A stretch of DNA of 64,000 nucleotides from contig NZ_JAMQPN010000003.1 of the NCBI RefSeq assembly GCF_026151655.1, forward strand, positions 62,001 through 126,000, written 5' to 3'. This stretch comes from Leptospira soteropolitanensis. Its GTDB lineage: Bacteria > Spirochaetota > Leptospiria > Leptospirales > Leptospiraceae. The position numbers were made by a program, and so were the translations under genes. Under the pieces are notes generated by a model that saw only the letters and a list, made by a program, of their open reading frames with translations, had not been told where the DNA came from and made no database searches. Positions 53,491-62,790 of this stretch are shown piece by piece (positions within the stretch are counted from its first letter, which is position 1; each line of letters opens with the position of its first letter).

Positions 53491-53616
53491 ATGTGCAAAG
53501 GAAATAATAAATCATTTGAAGTAACATTGTTTTTGTTATTTGGCGCTTGTATCTCCATTCCTGAATCACCAAAAAATAATAAGGATGAATATGAGACAAG
53601 ATATTGTAATATTTAG
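53491..53616 (+). CDS. Tiny putative lipoprotein (41 residues)
   Basis: ATG 53491 to TAG 53616 encodes 41 residues: a Lys-containing N-terminus, a hydrophobic run VTLFLLFGAC with lipobox Cys20, then a polar tail with EYETRYCN. The layout matches the two small lipoproteins just downstream. No strong ribosome-binding site. It may be real or a remnant of a longer lipoprotein gene. Confidence 0.4.
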   Translation: MCKGNNKSFEVTLFLLFGACISIPESPKNNKDEYETRYCNI

Positions 53617-53637
53617 AAATAGTGTAAGGAGGATAAA

Positions 53638-54036
53638 ATGAAAATCTTGAAACAAGTGATTGTATTAGGTATCGTGTTAGTTTCGTTCCAATGCGCCAAC
53701 ACATCTTATTATCAAACATGGGGCACACATAAAGTACGCCTCAATGGTTATTCTGCAAACGAAGGTTATGCTATCATTGATTCGTTTGAGATCACTTTTA
53801 CAAGGGTGTATATGTTTTGGGGTCTTTCTAATATTCGGGATAAATCCTTGGATGAATTGTTGGCAGAAATTTATCTCAAACATCCGAACACAAGTATTGG
53901 GGATTTAAAAATTTCCGAAGAATATGAATTCTCTGACAGTATTTATGATTTAGTTACCTTTGGAATTTTACGTCCTTATACACTTCATTTAAAAGGAAAT
54001 ATATATTCCAAGAATACAGGGAGTGGTTCAAAATGA
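53638..54036 (+). CDS. Small lipoprotein
   Basis: AGGAGG lies just before ATG 53638. The 132-residue precursor has a signal KQVIVLGIVLVSFQC (lipobox VSFQC; Cys19). The mature part reads CANTSYYQTWGTHKVRLNGY, then SFEITFTRVYMFWGL, a beta-rich pattern like Bor-type or TRL-like surface lipoproteins, without a safe family call. Its stop overlaps the next start (ATGA), so they are translated together. Confidence 0.8.
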   Translation: MKILKQVIVLGIVLVSFQCANTSYYQTWGTHKVRLNGYSANEGYAIIDSFEITFTRVYMFWGLSNIRDKSLDELLAEIYLKHPNTSIGDLKISEEYEFSDSIYDLVTFGILRPYTLHLKGNIYSKNTGSGSK

Positions 54037-54425
54037 AAAAAATATATTGTAATGTTTTGTTAGTGTCTTTATTTTTTGGTGTTTCGTGTGCTTCTTATCA
54101 ATATGAAATTGTAGATTCAAAAATACCAATTAGTTTTTCTGCTGAAATGGAAAAGGATGAAAAATACAGACATTTTTCCATTGAAACTAAACTTTCTTGG
54201 TATTTATTTGATACACAACCAATAGACAGTTTGAATTTAGATGAAGTTCTAAAACAAAATCTTCCTAATGCGAAGAAAATTTTTAATCTTCGAATCTACT
54301 CCAAAGAAAACGTAACGGATTCTTTGATTAGAACATTAACAACTGGTGCGCAAATACTTTTGGCCTCCAATCGTGCCTTATACTCGCAAAGGACGATCAT
54401 TATTGAAGGATTGGTGGTAGAGTAA
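54033..54425 (+). CDS. Small lipoprotein
   Basis: The 130-residue precursor has a signal KIYCNVLLVSLFFGVSC with lipobox FGVSC. The mature part begins CASYQYEIVDSKIPISF and is beta-rich, ending RTIIIEGLVVE. The overall pattern (a LSWYLFDTQPID segment, then a KIFNLRIYSKENV strand) parallels the preceding lipoprotein, suggesting a related pair. Function unknown. ATGA overlap with the upstream gene. Confidence 0.78.
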   Translation: MKKIYCNVLLVSLFFGVSCASYQYEIVDSKIPISFSAEMEKDEKYRHFSIETKLSWYLFDTQPIDSLNLDEVLKQNLPNAKKIFNLRIYSKENVTDSLIRTLTTGAQILLASNRALYSQRTIIIEGLVVE

Positions 54426-54482
54426 ACGAAAATATTTTAGTAAGTTATGAAAACCATTACAACGTTGGTAATCACTTAAATT

Positions 54483-55472
54483 ATGATTTTAACTAATCTT
54501 TCGCCCTTTGAGGGAGTTCATTGTGAAACAACAACTACCGGTACTCTTTTAAAACATATCGGAATTGATCTTTCTGAACCTATGTTATTTGGCATTGGAG
54601 AAGGGCTTAGTTTTATTTTTTGGAACATGAAGTCGATGGACTTCCCCTTTATTGGTGGGAGGACAAAACCAGACCAAATCACAACAAACATCACTAAAAA
54701 TTTAAGTTTGAACCTTAACATACAAGAAACGGCATCGAAGTCAAAGGCATGGATGTCCGTTCGTGATTTAATTGATTCTGGAATACCAGTTGGCTTAAAA
54801 TTGGATTGTTTTCATTTGGAATATTTTTCGAAACCGATTCATTTTGCAGGACATTATGCTGCTCTATATGGATATGATAAGACTAATGCTTATTTGGTGG
54901 ATACCAAACAACAGGGAACTAAGGTAAAGACTTCCTTAAAGAGTTTAGAATTGGCAAGAAATGAAAAAGGACCAATGGCTTCCAAAAATCTTTTTTATAC
55001 CATTGCGGCAGGGAAAAAACAGACAAACTTGGGGAAGGTGGTGGTTCTTGCGGCAAAAAATAACGCTCGTGAGTACCTCAATCCTCCCATTACTAATGTT
55101 TCTTATAAAGGAATTGGAAAACTGGCATCCCATTTGGAGAAGTGGTTTCATTCTTCAAAAGACATCCAAAGAGATTTTGGAACCACTGCTATGATGATGG
55201 AAAAAGCCGGGACGGGTGGTGCGATTTTTAGAAATTTATATAGGGATTTTTTGTTAGAATCTTATGAGCTAACCAATGATCCCATCTTTAAAAGAACCCA
55301 TTTACAATTCCAAAAGATTGCCGCTCACTGGACAGAAATCGCAACTTTGTTTGATACCTTAGGCAAAAAAGGTGAAGTAAGATTGCTAGGGGAAATAAAA
55401 GACCTTCTCCATTTAGTTTCTGAATTAGAATTTAGTTCTATGAACGAATTATCGAAACTAAAAGGGAAATGA
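54483..55472 (+). CDS. BtrH-N/DUF4872-type protein
   Basis: The 329-residue protein begins LSPFEGVHCETTTTGTLLKHIG with an early Cys after FEGxH, as in the BtrH N-terminal domain (a papain-like, acyl-transferring cysteine fold known from butirosin synthesis). FAGHYAALYGYDKTNAYLVDT supplies a likely catalytic His and Asp. The C-terminal half (GIGKLASHLEKWF) matches the DUF4872 region that often follows. It may be an acyltransferase or peptidase-like enzyme; no biosynthetic neighbours explain its substrate. Confidence 0.78.
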   Translation: MILTNLSPFEGVHCETTTTGTLLKHIGIDLSEPMLFGIGEGLSFIFWNMKSMDFPFIGGRTKPDQITTNITKNLSLNLNIQETASKSKAWMSVRDLIDSGIPVGLKLDCFHLEYFSKPIHFAGHYAALYGYDKTNAYLVDTKQQGTKVKTSLKSLELARNEKGPMASKNLFYTIAAGKKQTNLGKVVVLAAKNNAREYLNPPITNVSYKGIGKLASHLEKWFHSSKDIQRDFGTTAMMMEKAGTGGAIFRNLYRDFLLESYELTNDPIFKRTHLQFQKIAAHWTEIATLFDTLGKKGEVRLLGEIKDLLHLVSELEFSSMNELSKLKGK

Positions 55473-55504
55473 TCTTTTCGTAATTGATTCCTTTTTTATC
55501 AATC

Positions 55505-56167
55505 ATGACGATCTTCCAGAAATTTTAGGAAACCAGAATTCTGGAAGATACTCTTTTTACAAAGATCCCTGCGCTGAGTTCGAAACTTCCTCCCAAGTTT
55601 CCGCAGCCGCGAAAGTGCAAGCACCAACCCTTTATCGTTTGTTCGGTGACGCGTGGTCTTTTAGATGCTGTAGCTGAATATGGTTTTATTGCAGCTTTTA
55701 ATAAAAAGAAGGAACAAAAGCCAAGTCCTGATCCTGTGGAAGATCTTCGAAAAGCCTGGGATTCTCATATTACTTTTGGACTTGAAAACCCAGTACTTTA
55801 CATCTTGATGTTTGGTGAACCCCGACCGGAATTATCACTACCCATCATCGAAAATTCAAAACTACTTCTTAAAGAACTTATCCACCGCATAGCAGTCGCA
55901 GGACAACTGAAAGTAACTGAAACACGAGCTGCCGAGTTGATCTATTCATTTAGCTCTGGAATTGTACTAAGCTTACTTGCAATGCCAGAAGAAATACGCG
56001 ATATCACTCTTTCTTTTGATGCGCGTGAGGTATTAGTGGCTGCCATCACAAATCATACGCCTCCCCAGAAAGGGGCCGACATTGGGTCGGTTGCAATTAC
56101 TATGCAGGCATTACTTCCGAGTTTTCCATCACTTTCGGAGGGAGAACGTCATTTGTTGAAAGAGTAA
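55505..56167 (+). pseudogene. TetR-family regulator with broken DNA-binding domain
   Basis: The ligand-binding half is intact in one frame from about 55647 (RGLLDAVAEYGF, to 56167). The N-terminal half is not. The same frame opens at ATG 55505 but meets TAG at 55526, then reads ETRILEDTLFTK. The recognition region VSAAAKVQAPTLYRLFGDA lies in the +1-shifted frame (55597-55653). Two opposite frameshifts and one stop thus separate pieces that line up with a normal TetR protein. A GTG at 55646 could still start a 173-residue remnant without HTH. Alternatively the local sequence is erroneous. Confidence 0.6.
55511..55557 (+). terminator. Hairpin with T-run downstream of the BtrH-type gene
   Basis: ATCTTCCAGAA (55511-55521) pairs perfectly with TTCTGGAAGAT (55539-55549), 17-base loop, followed by ACTCTTTTT. 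It can end transcription of the upstream gene. It overlaps the decayed start of the TetR gene. Confidence 0.55.
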
Positions 56168-56262
56168 TTGGATAGAATTGCAATCCAAAAGTAAATTGAT
56201 CTAAGGCTATTAAAAAACGGATTTCTGTATGATTCTCGTTATCTTAATTTTCTTCTTATCCC

Positions 56263-57285
56263 TTATTCCCAACTTACAACCACTTTTCCAAAATGTTTTC
56301 CTGTTTGTAAATACGCCAATGCTTCGGGGACTTCCTCCCAACCGAACACTTTGTCCACAACGGGTTTCATTTTATTTTTTTCGATGGCTCGGTTCATTTT
56401 TTCAAAATCAGCACGGCTACCCACAATCACACCTTGGACTTTGACACCTTGCATGAGGATTGGGTACAGAGAAAGACTCGATTCCCCACCAGCAAGAACA
56501 CCAATTAGAGCAATGGTTCCATAAGGTTTGACACTCATCATGGATTTTTGCATGGTACCTGCACCTCCCACTTCGATGATGAGATCGGCTCCTGCCATTT
56601 TTGTATGTTTGCGAACATCTCTTTCCCAATTGGATTTGGTTGCATAGTTAATGGTTTCATCAGCACCGAGAGATTTGGCACGAGCAAGTTTTTCGTCACT
56701 TGAGGAAGTGATGATGACTCTTGCTCCCATCATTTTTGCAAATTGAAGAGAAAATAAAGAAACTCCACCTGTTCCCAGGCAAAGCACATCAGACCCTGGT
56801 TCAATCCCTCCAAAATTCACAACAGCATTGTATGCAGTGAGGCCAGCACATCCTAAGGTAGCAGCTTCTTTGTCTGTTAAGTGACTTGGAGTTGCAACAA
56901 GTCCTTCTTCTTGGAATTTCCCATAATTCGCTAAACAGCCGTCATGTGGTCCACCGAGAGTGGAGCGAAGGTTGTCCATATTGGGAGCTCCATCCATCCA
57001 CCTCTGCGCAAAGATCGGTAGTACTCGGTCTCCTTTTTTCCAAAGACTGACCTCAGATCCTACAGCCTCCACAACACCTGCTCCATCCGAACAGGGAATG
57101 AGTGGGAGTTTTTGTCTTGGATTGTAAGTTCCAATGACCATTAAATAATCACGATAGTTGAGTGAAGTCGCTGTTAGGCGAACAAGAACTTCTTTGGGAG
57201 CAAGTGATTCTGAAAGATCTCTTGTGGATTTTTTTAGATTTTCTAACCCGAACGATCCTTGGATTTCCCAAACTTGATTTAACAT
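56263..57285 (-). CDS. Zinc-type MDR alcohol dehydrogenase/reductase family protein
   Basis: ATG 57285 follows an AGAGGG ribosome-binding site and is preferred over ATG 57300. The 340-residue protein is a medium-chain dehydrogenase/reductase: [39 protein letters not shown], and the cofactor loop [23 protein letters not shown]. The GHE zinc-site is replaced by the CSDGAG form, and no structural-zinc cysteine cluster is present, so it is likely a zinc-free NAD(P)H-dependent quinone- or enoyl-reductase type. It is convergent with the broken TetR gene and divergent from the SDR gene. Confidence 0.88.
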   Translation of the reverse strand: MLNQVWEIQGSFGLENLKKSTRDLSESLAPKEVLVRLTATSLNYRDYLMVIGTYNPRQKLPLIPCSDGAGVVEAVGSEVSLWKKGDRVLPIFAQRWMDGAPNMDNLRSTLGGPHDGCLANYGKFQEEGLVATPSHLTDKEAATLGCAGLTAYNAVVNFGGIEPGSDVLCLGTGGVSLFSLQFAKMMGARVIITSSSDEKLARAKSLGADETINYATKSNWERDVRKHTKMAGADLIIEVGGAGTMQKSMMSVKPYGTIALIGVLAGGESSLSLYPILMQGVKVQGVIVGSRADFEKMNRAIEKNKMKPVVDKVFGWEEVPEALAYLQTGKHFGKVVVSWE

Positions 57286-57377
57286 ATTCCCTCTTGCCAT
57301 TTAGAATCAAAATTCACTCGTCAGATCCTCCTGTCTCCCGATCCTTTGTCGAGTGGGAATCAGAAGAAAGGGGCGTT

Positions 57378-58187
57378 ATGAAAAAAGATTTTTGGAACGA
57401 TAGGGTGGTAGTGATCACTGGGGCAACGAGTGGAATTGGGAAAGCATTGTATGAAGAATTGGCTAAATTCCCCTGTGAACTGGTTCTTGTGGCAAGACGT
57501 GCTGCAGAAATCGCCGAACCCAAAAACAAACACAAGGACGTTCTCATTCACCGAGTGGCCTGTGACCTCTCTGATCCCACTTCTGTGTTGGATGCAATTG
57601 AGTGGATCCAAAAAAAAGTTTCTAAAGTAGATGTATTATTCAATAATGCGGGGATTACGGCTCATGGTCGTTTTGATTCCCTTTCGATGGACGTGTATCG
57701 GAAAACCTTTGCCACCAATTTTTTTGGTCCCATCCAATTCATCCGTGGTCTCCTTTCCCTGCTTCTATCTGCCAAAGGTAATATTGTGACTACTTCCACA
57801 GTCTCCGCTCTTTATGGGGTACCGGGACGGGCTGCATATTCGGCATCCAAGTCTGCACTACATGCGGCGCTTGAATCCCTTCGTATTGAAAACCTAGAGT
57901 CGGGACTTGGTGTTTCTCTGGTCTGTGTTCCCTATACGGATACGGCCCTTCGTACGTCAGGTCTTGATGCAAGTGGAGGGGTTTTATCGGAAGCTCCTGC
58001 TAAAGGAAAAAGAAAGAGTGCAAAAGAAGTGGCTCATGTTCTTATGTCTGTGGCCAAAGACAAAGAAGCAAGGCTTGTCACATTCAATCTATCTGGAAAA
58101 TTCTTAGAATGGATGCGTTTTTTCTCTCCCAAATTTTTAGAAAAAATTCTTTATAAAAAACTTTATGAGGACTTCAAACCACACTGA
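57378..58187 (+). CDS. Short-chain dehydrogenase/reductase
   Basis: ATG 57378 (AAGGGG upstream) gives 269 residues. The cofactor motif is ITGATSGIGKALYEEL, with LFNNAGITAHGR and the catalytic Ser-Tyr-Lys in TSTVSALYGVPGRAAYSASKSAL. It is a classical SDR, NAD(P)H-dependent. The C-terminal membrane-associated-looking segment (MRFFSPKFLEKILYKKLYED) resembles lipid-metabolic SDRs. It is followed at 38 bases by a DUF1295 gene and a cyclopropane-synthase-like gene, so a lipid substrate is likely. Confidence 0.9.
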   Translation: MKKDFWNDRVVVITGATSGIGKALYEELAKFPCELVLVARRAAEIAEPKNKHKDVLIHRVACDLSDPTSVLDAIEWIQKKVSKVDVLFNNAGITAHGRFDSLSMDVYRKTFATNFFGPIQFIRGLLSLLLSAKGNIVTTSTVSALYGVPGRAAYSASKSALHAALESLRIENLESGLGVSLVCVPYTDTALRTSGLDASGGVLSEAPAKGKRKSAKEVAHVLMSVAKDKEARLVTFNLSGKFLEWMRFFSPKFLEKILYKKLYEDFKPH

Positions 58188-58225
58188 ACTCTGTCTAAAC
58201 CAAGGTTAGGGAGAGGATCTATCCT

Positions 58226-59047
58226 TTGGAAAATTTGTTGAACTCATATTTAGCGGCCGTTATATTCACTTTTTTCTTTATGAGTCTCATGTGGCTTTGG
58301 GGGAAGTCGAGAGACAACTATGCCGTGATTGATGTAGGTTGGGGACTTGTCATCGCAGGGATTGCCAGTGTAATCGGTTTTTTCGGATCTGGAAATTTAT
58401 ATGCAAAGTTTGCTGTGCTTGTCCCCGTTTGGATTTGGGCTCTTAGGTTATCTGGTTTTCTTTACTGGACTCGTATTCGCACAAACCATCCAGAAGACAA
58501 AAGGTACGCTGGATTTCGAAAAGATTATGCTAACAAAGTGCACCAGAAAATGTTCACCAACGTTTTTATGTTACAAGGATTTCTTGCACTTCTTCTTTCG
58601 TTCCCTTTTTACTTTGCCGCACAGTGGAACTTATTCCCCAATTCTGGAATTATGGGACCTAACGGATATATAATGGTAATTCTTGGTTGGATTTTCTTTG
58701 TGATCGGAGTGATTGGGGAAGGAATTGCCGATAGAGATCTCCACGAGTTTGTAGCCGATCCAAAAAATAAGGGCAAAGTTTGTAATCTTGGTCTTTGGAA
58801 GTATACAAGACATCCCAATTATTTTTTTGAATGGGTGATTTGGGTGGGGATTGGGATCATTCCCATTTTTTCTGCTCCTTGGGCGCTACTTTCCCTCCTA
58901 ACGCCAGTATTTATGTTTATATTGTTACGATTTGTATCCGGCGTCCCTTTTGCAGAAAAATATTCTCTTCTTTCCAAAGGTGAAGTTTTTCGCGAATACA
59001 TGAGCACCACAAACGCATTTTTCCCTTGGTTTCCAAAACAAAAATAA
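58226..59047 (+). CDS. DUF1295 membrane reductase-like protein
   Basis: TTG 58226 follows GAGAGGA. The 273-residue protein has about six membrane segments and the DUF1295 (steroid 5-alpha-reductase-like) signatures DVGWGLVIAG, WALRLSGFLYWTRI, and GLWKYTRHPNYFFEWVIWVG, the last being the NADPH-binding hallmark. Members reduce double bonds of lipids. It lies between the SDR and cyclopropane-synthase-like genes, suggesting a joint fatty-acid-modifying route. Confidence 0.87.
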   Translation: MENLLNSYLAAVIFTFFFMSLMWLWGKSRDNYAVIDVGWGLVIAGIASVIGFFGSGNLYAKFAVLVPVWIWALRLSGFLYWTRIRTNHPEDKRYAGFRKDYANKVHQKMFTNVFMLQGFLALLLSFPFYFAAQWNLFPNSGIMGPNGYIMVILGWIFFVIGVIGEGIADRDLHEFVADPKNKGKVCNLGLWKYTRHPNYFFEWVIWVGIGIIPIFSAPWALLSLLTPVFMFILLRFVSGVPFAEKYSLLSKGEVFREYMSTTNAFFPWFPKQK

Positions 59048-59060
59048 AAAAGGATAAAAC

Positions 59061-60131
59061 ATGAATTTTACGGATTCTAGAGAGAAAGAAGAGGATGCTT
59101 CTTTCAGTATCAACTCACTGTTGGAAAAGGATATTTTTCCTGATTGGCTCATAAGGTTTCGCATCCGACAACTTTTGGCTTTGCGAATCAAACAAGAGAG
59201 AAAAGAAAATGTTACAGCACAGCTCCAACATAAAATAAATTATGTAAACGAGTTAAAAAAATCTCCTATTGCTGTACATACAGACGCAGCTAACGAACAA
59301 CACTATGAAGTTCCTAGTGATTTTTTTACCTATGTGATGGGTCCAAGGATGAAGTACTCTTCCGGGTATTGGCCGACACTGGATACAAGTTTTGCAGAAT
59401 CAGAAGAAGAAATGTTGCGAATCACTGTGGAGAGGGCCGAGATTAAAAACGGAATGCGTGTTCTCGATTTAGGTTGTGGTTGGGGGAGTATCTCTCTCTA
59501 CATAGCTGAGAAATTTCCAAAATGTAAAGTTACTGGTGTTTCCAATTCAAGAACCCAAAAGGAATTTATCGACAAACGTGCTAAAGAGCGTGGATTAAAA
59601 AACCTAACCATCATCACAAAAGATATGAACGATTTTACGACCAAAGACAAGTTTGATCGAATTGTTTCTGTTGAGATGCTAGAACACATGAAAAACTACG
59701 AAAAACTTTTTGAGAAGTTATCTAAGTTTCTTGTGGCCGATGGAAAGTTTTTTGTCCATATTTTCACCCATAAAGAATTTGCTTATCCTTTTGAAGTCAT
59801 AGATGAAACCGATTGGATGGCGAAATACTTTTTTACGGGTGGGCAGATGCCTTCGGATGATTTGTTTTTATACTTCCAAAAAGATTTTCTCATCGAAAAT
59901 CATTGGGTAGTCAATGGAACTCATTATGCGCGAACGAGTGAAGCTTGGTATGATAATATGATCCAAAACAAGGATAAACTTTTGCCTATCCTTGCCAGTA
60001 CTTACGGCGAAAAAGAAAAAACCAAATGGTTTGTATATTGGAAAGTTTTCTTTCTCGCCTGTGCTGAGTTATGGGGTTACCGAAACGGTGAAGAGTGGTT
60101 TGTGAGCCACTACTTGTTTCGAAAACGCTGA
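59061..60131 (+). CDS. Cyclopropane-fatty-acyl-phospholipid-synthase-like methyltransferase
   Basis: AAGGA precedes ATG 59061. The 356-residue protein carries HYEVPSDFFTYVMGPRMKYSSGYWP, the SAM-binding VLDLGCGWGSISLYIAEKFP, GVSNSRTQKEFID and VEMLEHMKNYEKLFEKLS, with the conserved Glu/Tyr lipid-site features of the family. It transfers a methylene or methyl group from SAM to unsaturated acyl chains. The lack of the long N-terminal domain of E. coli Cfa places it in the shorter plant-like/UfaM-like group. Its last 22 bases overlap the convergent helicase gene. Confidence 0.86.
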   Translation: MNFTDSREKEEDASFSINSLLEKDIFPDWLIRFRIRQLLALRIKQERKENVTAQLQHKINYVNELKKSPIAVHTDAANEQHYEVPSDFFTYVMGPRMKYSSGYWPTLDTSFAESEEEMLRITVERAEIKNGMRVLDLGCGWGSISLYIAEKFPKCKVTGVSNSRTQKEFIDKRAKERGLKNLTIITKDMNDFTTKDKFDRIVSVEMLEHMKNYEKLFEKLSKFLVADGKFFVHIFTHKEFAYPFEVIDETDWMAKYFFTGGQMPSDDLFLYFQKDFLIENHWVVNGTHYARTSEAWYDNMIQNKDKLLPILASTYGEKEKTKWFVYWKVFFLACAELWGYRNGEEWFVSHYLFRKR

Positions 60132-61702
60132 GTTTTTTTTCCAGCCGCTTTCACATACACTCCACCTTCTTTTTTAGAAGAGGGTGTGCTAACACGGCGG
60201 CTACTTTCTCCACTACGCTCTTTTCTTTCTCCGCGGTCACTGCGTTCGCCTCTTTCGCTGCGTTCACTATTCGACCTGCCACCACGGTATCCACCGCGCC
60301 CGCCTGAACCACCACCGTCATCGCGACGTCGTCTTCCACCAGATCCACCACCAGGAGGGGTTTCATTCCATTCTCCAGGTGTTTTTCCGATTTTTTCAGG
60401 GCCACTGATTTTGGTTTTATCAAGCATAGTCGAAAGTAGTTTCAATGAAAGTGATCTTTTATCGTCTAACTTCAAAAGTTTTTCTAATACTTCTTCTGCA
60501 TCCGCATGAATTTCTGTTTCTACTACTTTGTTTAAAAAGTCTTCTTCTCTACGTGCCAGAACTTCCTTTTTAGTGGGAAGGGCAGCTATTGTAAGATTCA
60601 TTCCAGAAGTTCCTTTCAAGCGGAGTAGAGCACGAGATTCCCTTGTGGTTACAAGAGTCACTGCCTTTCCCGATTTACCAGCGCGGCCAGTACGACCAAT
60701 TCTATGCGTATAACTTTCGCTATCAAAAGGAAGGTGGTAGTTGATCACAAGAGATAAGTCTTTTACATCAAGACCACGTGCCGCAACGTCTGTTGCCACA
60801 AGAATTTTAACTCGGCCATCATGTAGGCTTTTTAGTACTTGTTCTCTTTGTTTTTGGTTTAAGTCTCCGTGGAGGGCTTCTACCGGATATCCTTTAAATC
60901 CAAGGGTTGCTTTTAAATCATCTGCTTCTTTTTTAGTTTTGGTGAAGATGATTGCCTTATATGGATTTTCATAATCCAAAATTCGGACAACAGCAATTTC
61001 ACGTTCAGCTTCATCGATCACATAATACACTTGTTCGATGTTCTTGGAAGATTTTTCAGTAGGTGCAATCTTCACATGAGCTGGGTGTGTTTGGTATTTA
61101 CTCGCCAATTTTTTAATTGGTTCGGGCATTGTCGCAGAAAATAATAATGTTTGGCGTTTGGTGGGAAGTAAGTTAAAGATGGATTCAATATCATCCATAA
61201 ATCCCATATCAAGCATTTCATCTGCTTCGTCTAAAATCACCATTGATGGTTTGAAATTTTTAAGTTCCTTACCTTTTAATAGGTCAAGGAGTCTGCCAGG
61301 AGTTGCAACAGCAACTTGGGCACCTTTTGCCACTTGAGTGATTTGTTTAGAATAGGAACTTCCACCGTAAATTGTGGTGGTTTTAATTCCTAAATGTTTT
61401 CCCAGTTTGTACAATTCATCTGATACTTGCAAAGCAAGTTCCCGAGTGGGTGTGAGGACAAGCACTTGCATGCCTTCTTCCACATTGATTCGGTTCAAAC
61501 AGGGGAGTCCGTAAGCTGCAGTTTTTCCGGTACCGGTCTGCGCTTGTGCGATTAAATCTTTTCCTTCCAATACGAGCGGAATCGCTTGTTTTTGGATAGG
61601 GCTTGGTGATTCGAAGCCTGCTTCAGTGATTCCTTGTAGTATTTCAGGACGTAATCCGAAGGATTGGAAGTCATTTCCAACTTCGGTGTCATTCTTAGTC
61701 AT
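60110..61702 (-). CDS. DEAD-box ATP-dependent RNA helicase
   Basis: ATG 61702 gives 530 residues; a TTG at 61717 is an alternative. All helicase motifs are present: Q motif FGLRPEILQGITEAGFESPSPIQ, AQTGTGKTAAYGLP, PTRELALQ, DEADEMLDMGF, SATMP, and HRIGRTGRAG. The C-terminal tail is Arg/Gly-rich (GGRRRRDDGGGSGGRGGYRGG), a typical RNA-binding extension of the DeaD/RhlE-like group. It probably acts in ribosome assembly or mRNA turnover, often at low temperature. Convergent overlap of 22 bases with the lipid operon. Confidence 0.95.
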   Translation of the reverse strand: MTKNDTEVGNDFQSFGLRPEILQGITEAGFESPSPIQKQAIPLVLEGKDLIAQAQTGTGKTAAYGLPCLNRINVEEGMQVLVLTPTRELALQVSDELYKLGKHLGIKTTTIYGGSSYSKQITQVAKGAQVAVATPGRLLDLLKGKELKNFKPSMVILDEADEMLDMGFMDDIESIFNLLPTKRQTLLFSATMPEPIKKLASKYQTHPAHVKIAPTEKSSKNIEQVYYVIDEAEREIAVVRILDYENPYKAIIFTKTKKEADDLKATLGFKGYPVEALHGDLNQKQREQVLKSLHDGRVKILVATDVAARGLDVKDLSLVINYHLPFDSESYTHRIGRTGRAGKSGKAVTLVTTRESRALLRLKGTSGMNLTIAALPTKKEVLARREEDFLNKVVETEIHADAEEVLEKLLKLDDKRSLSLKLLSTMLDKTKISGPEKIGKTPGEWNETPPGGGSGGRRRRDDGGGSGGRGGYRGGRSNSERSERGERSDRGERKERSGESSRRVSTPSSKKEGGVYVKAAGKKTQRFRNK

Positions 61703-61761
61703 GGAAATAGGATACAATAAAAAAACGGCCTAAAAAAGAAAGGGAAAAATACTAGAATGTC

Positions 61762-62742
61762 CTAGGTTCTTTTTTCGGCAATTTCTCTGAGATGTTCGTA
61801 GAGTTCCTCTTTGAGATAGGGTTTGGGCATAAAATACTCAAATCCTGAGTTTAGGATTTGTTCTTTTTCCTCTGGCATACAGAGTCCAGTGCAAGCAAAA
61901 AGAATGGGACGATCCGGTTTTCCCGTAAAAAGCTTCGCAATTTCAGTACCGTGTTTTCCAGGCATTTCTATATCCAAAAAAGCAATGTCGTAAGCAGTAT
62001 CGAGTAGTTCTCTCTCCGCCTCGATTCCATTACTTGTTTCTTTGATTTCAAAACCAAACGGCTTTAAATAACTTTTTAGTACTTTTCTGTTAAGATCGTT
62101 ATCATCTGCAATGAGAACTTTTTGTTGTTTAGAAAAACTAGGCAGTTGGTTGGAATTGGAAATAATCTCTGGCATTAAGGATGGTGGCTTTTCTTCGAAT
62201 TTCCAAAGAATAGGAATGCTCACTCTGAAAGTTGATCCTTCACCTAACTTGGATTCTACTTCCACACTTCCTTTCAACTCTTCCAGCGAAAGTTTGACAA
62301 TGGAAAGTCCAAGACCAGAACCTGAAATTCCACAACCTTCAGGAACAAATTGATTGTATTTTTGAAACAGTTTGTCCTTTACCTCAGGAGAAATGCCCGG
62401 TCCTGTGTCTTTCACTTCAATCAACAAAATTCCCTGTTCCTTCGTTTTTGTTTCCAGAGATACGAAAAAAGAGATTTCTCCTTCGTTCGTAAATTTAACT
62501 GCGTTGGCAGTTAAGTTCCATAAGATCTTTTCTATCTTTCTTTTGTCTGAGTGAATATATACATTTTTATTCACTGAACTATGAAGTTTAAATTCCAAGT
62601 GTTTTCGTTTGGTTTCTGCTTTGAAAAAAGAATCTAAAATATGTAAACATTGATAGAGCTCAAACCATTCATGATTTGAGACACTTGCGTTCTCTTCTAA
62701 TCGTGAGATTTCGATTGTGTCATTGACTAAATGTAAAATCAC
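61762..62742 (-). CDS. Hybrid histidine kinase, C-terminal fragment (HATPase + receiver)
   Basis: It reads in the same frame as the gene ending at 62791; only a TAG at 62793-62791 separates them, so the two are one gene interrupted. This part begins with the second DHp helix (LHLVNDTIEISRLEEN). The ATPase domain has N box ILWNLTANAVKFT, G1 DTGPGI and G2 GSGLGLSIV. The C-terminal receiver has IADDNDLNRKVLKSYL, phosphoacceptor Asp in DIAFLDIEMPG and Lys in MPKPYLKEEL. A possible restart is GTG 62742, without a good RBS. The phosphoacceptor histidine is on the other fragment. Confidence 0.75.
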   Translation of the reverse strand: MILHLVNDTIEISRLEENASVSNHEWFELYQCLHILDSFFKAETKRKHLEFKLHSSVNKNVYIHSDKRKIEKILWNLTANAVKFTNEGEISFFVSLETKTKEQGILLIEVKDTGPGISPEVKDKLFQKYNQFVPEGCGISGSGLGLSIVKLSLEELKGSVEVESKLGEGSTFRVSIPILWKFEEKPPSLMPEIISNSNQLPSFSKQQKVLIADDNDLNRKVLKSYLKPFGFEIKETSNGIEAERELLDTAYDIAFLDIEMPGKHGTEIAKLFTGKPDRPILFACTGLCMPEEKEQILNSGFEYFMPKPYLKEELYEHLREIAEKRT

Positions 62743-62790
62743 TTCGCCTGCATTTTTGATATGATCTACATATCCTAGAATTGTTGGATT

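Noticed and set aside
55505..55530. Short peptide starting at ATG 55505
   Set aside because: It ends after seven codons and is better explained as the remnant start of the TetR gene or as part of the hairpin region.
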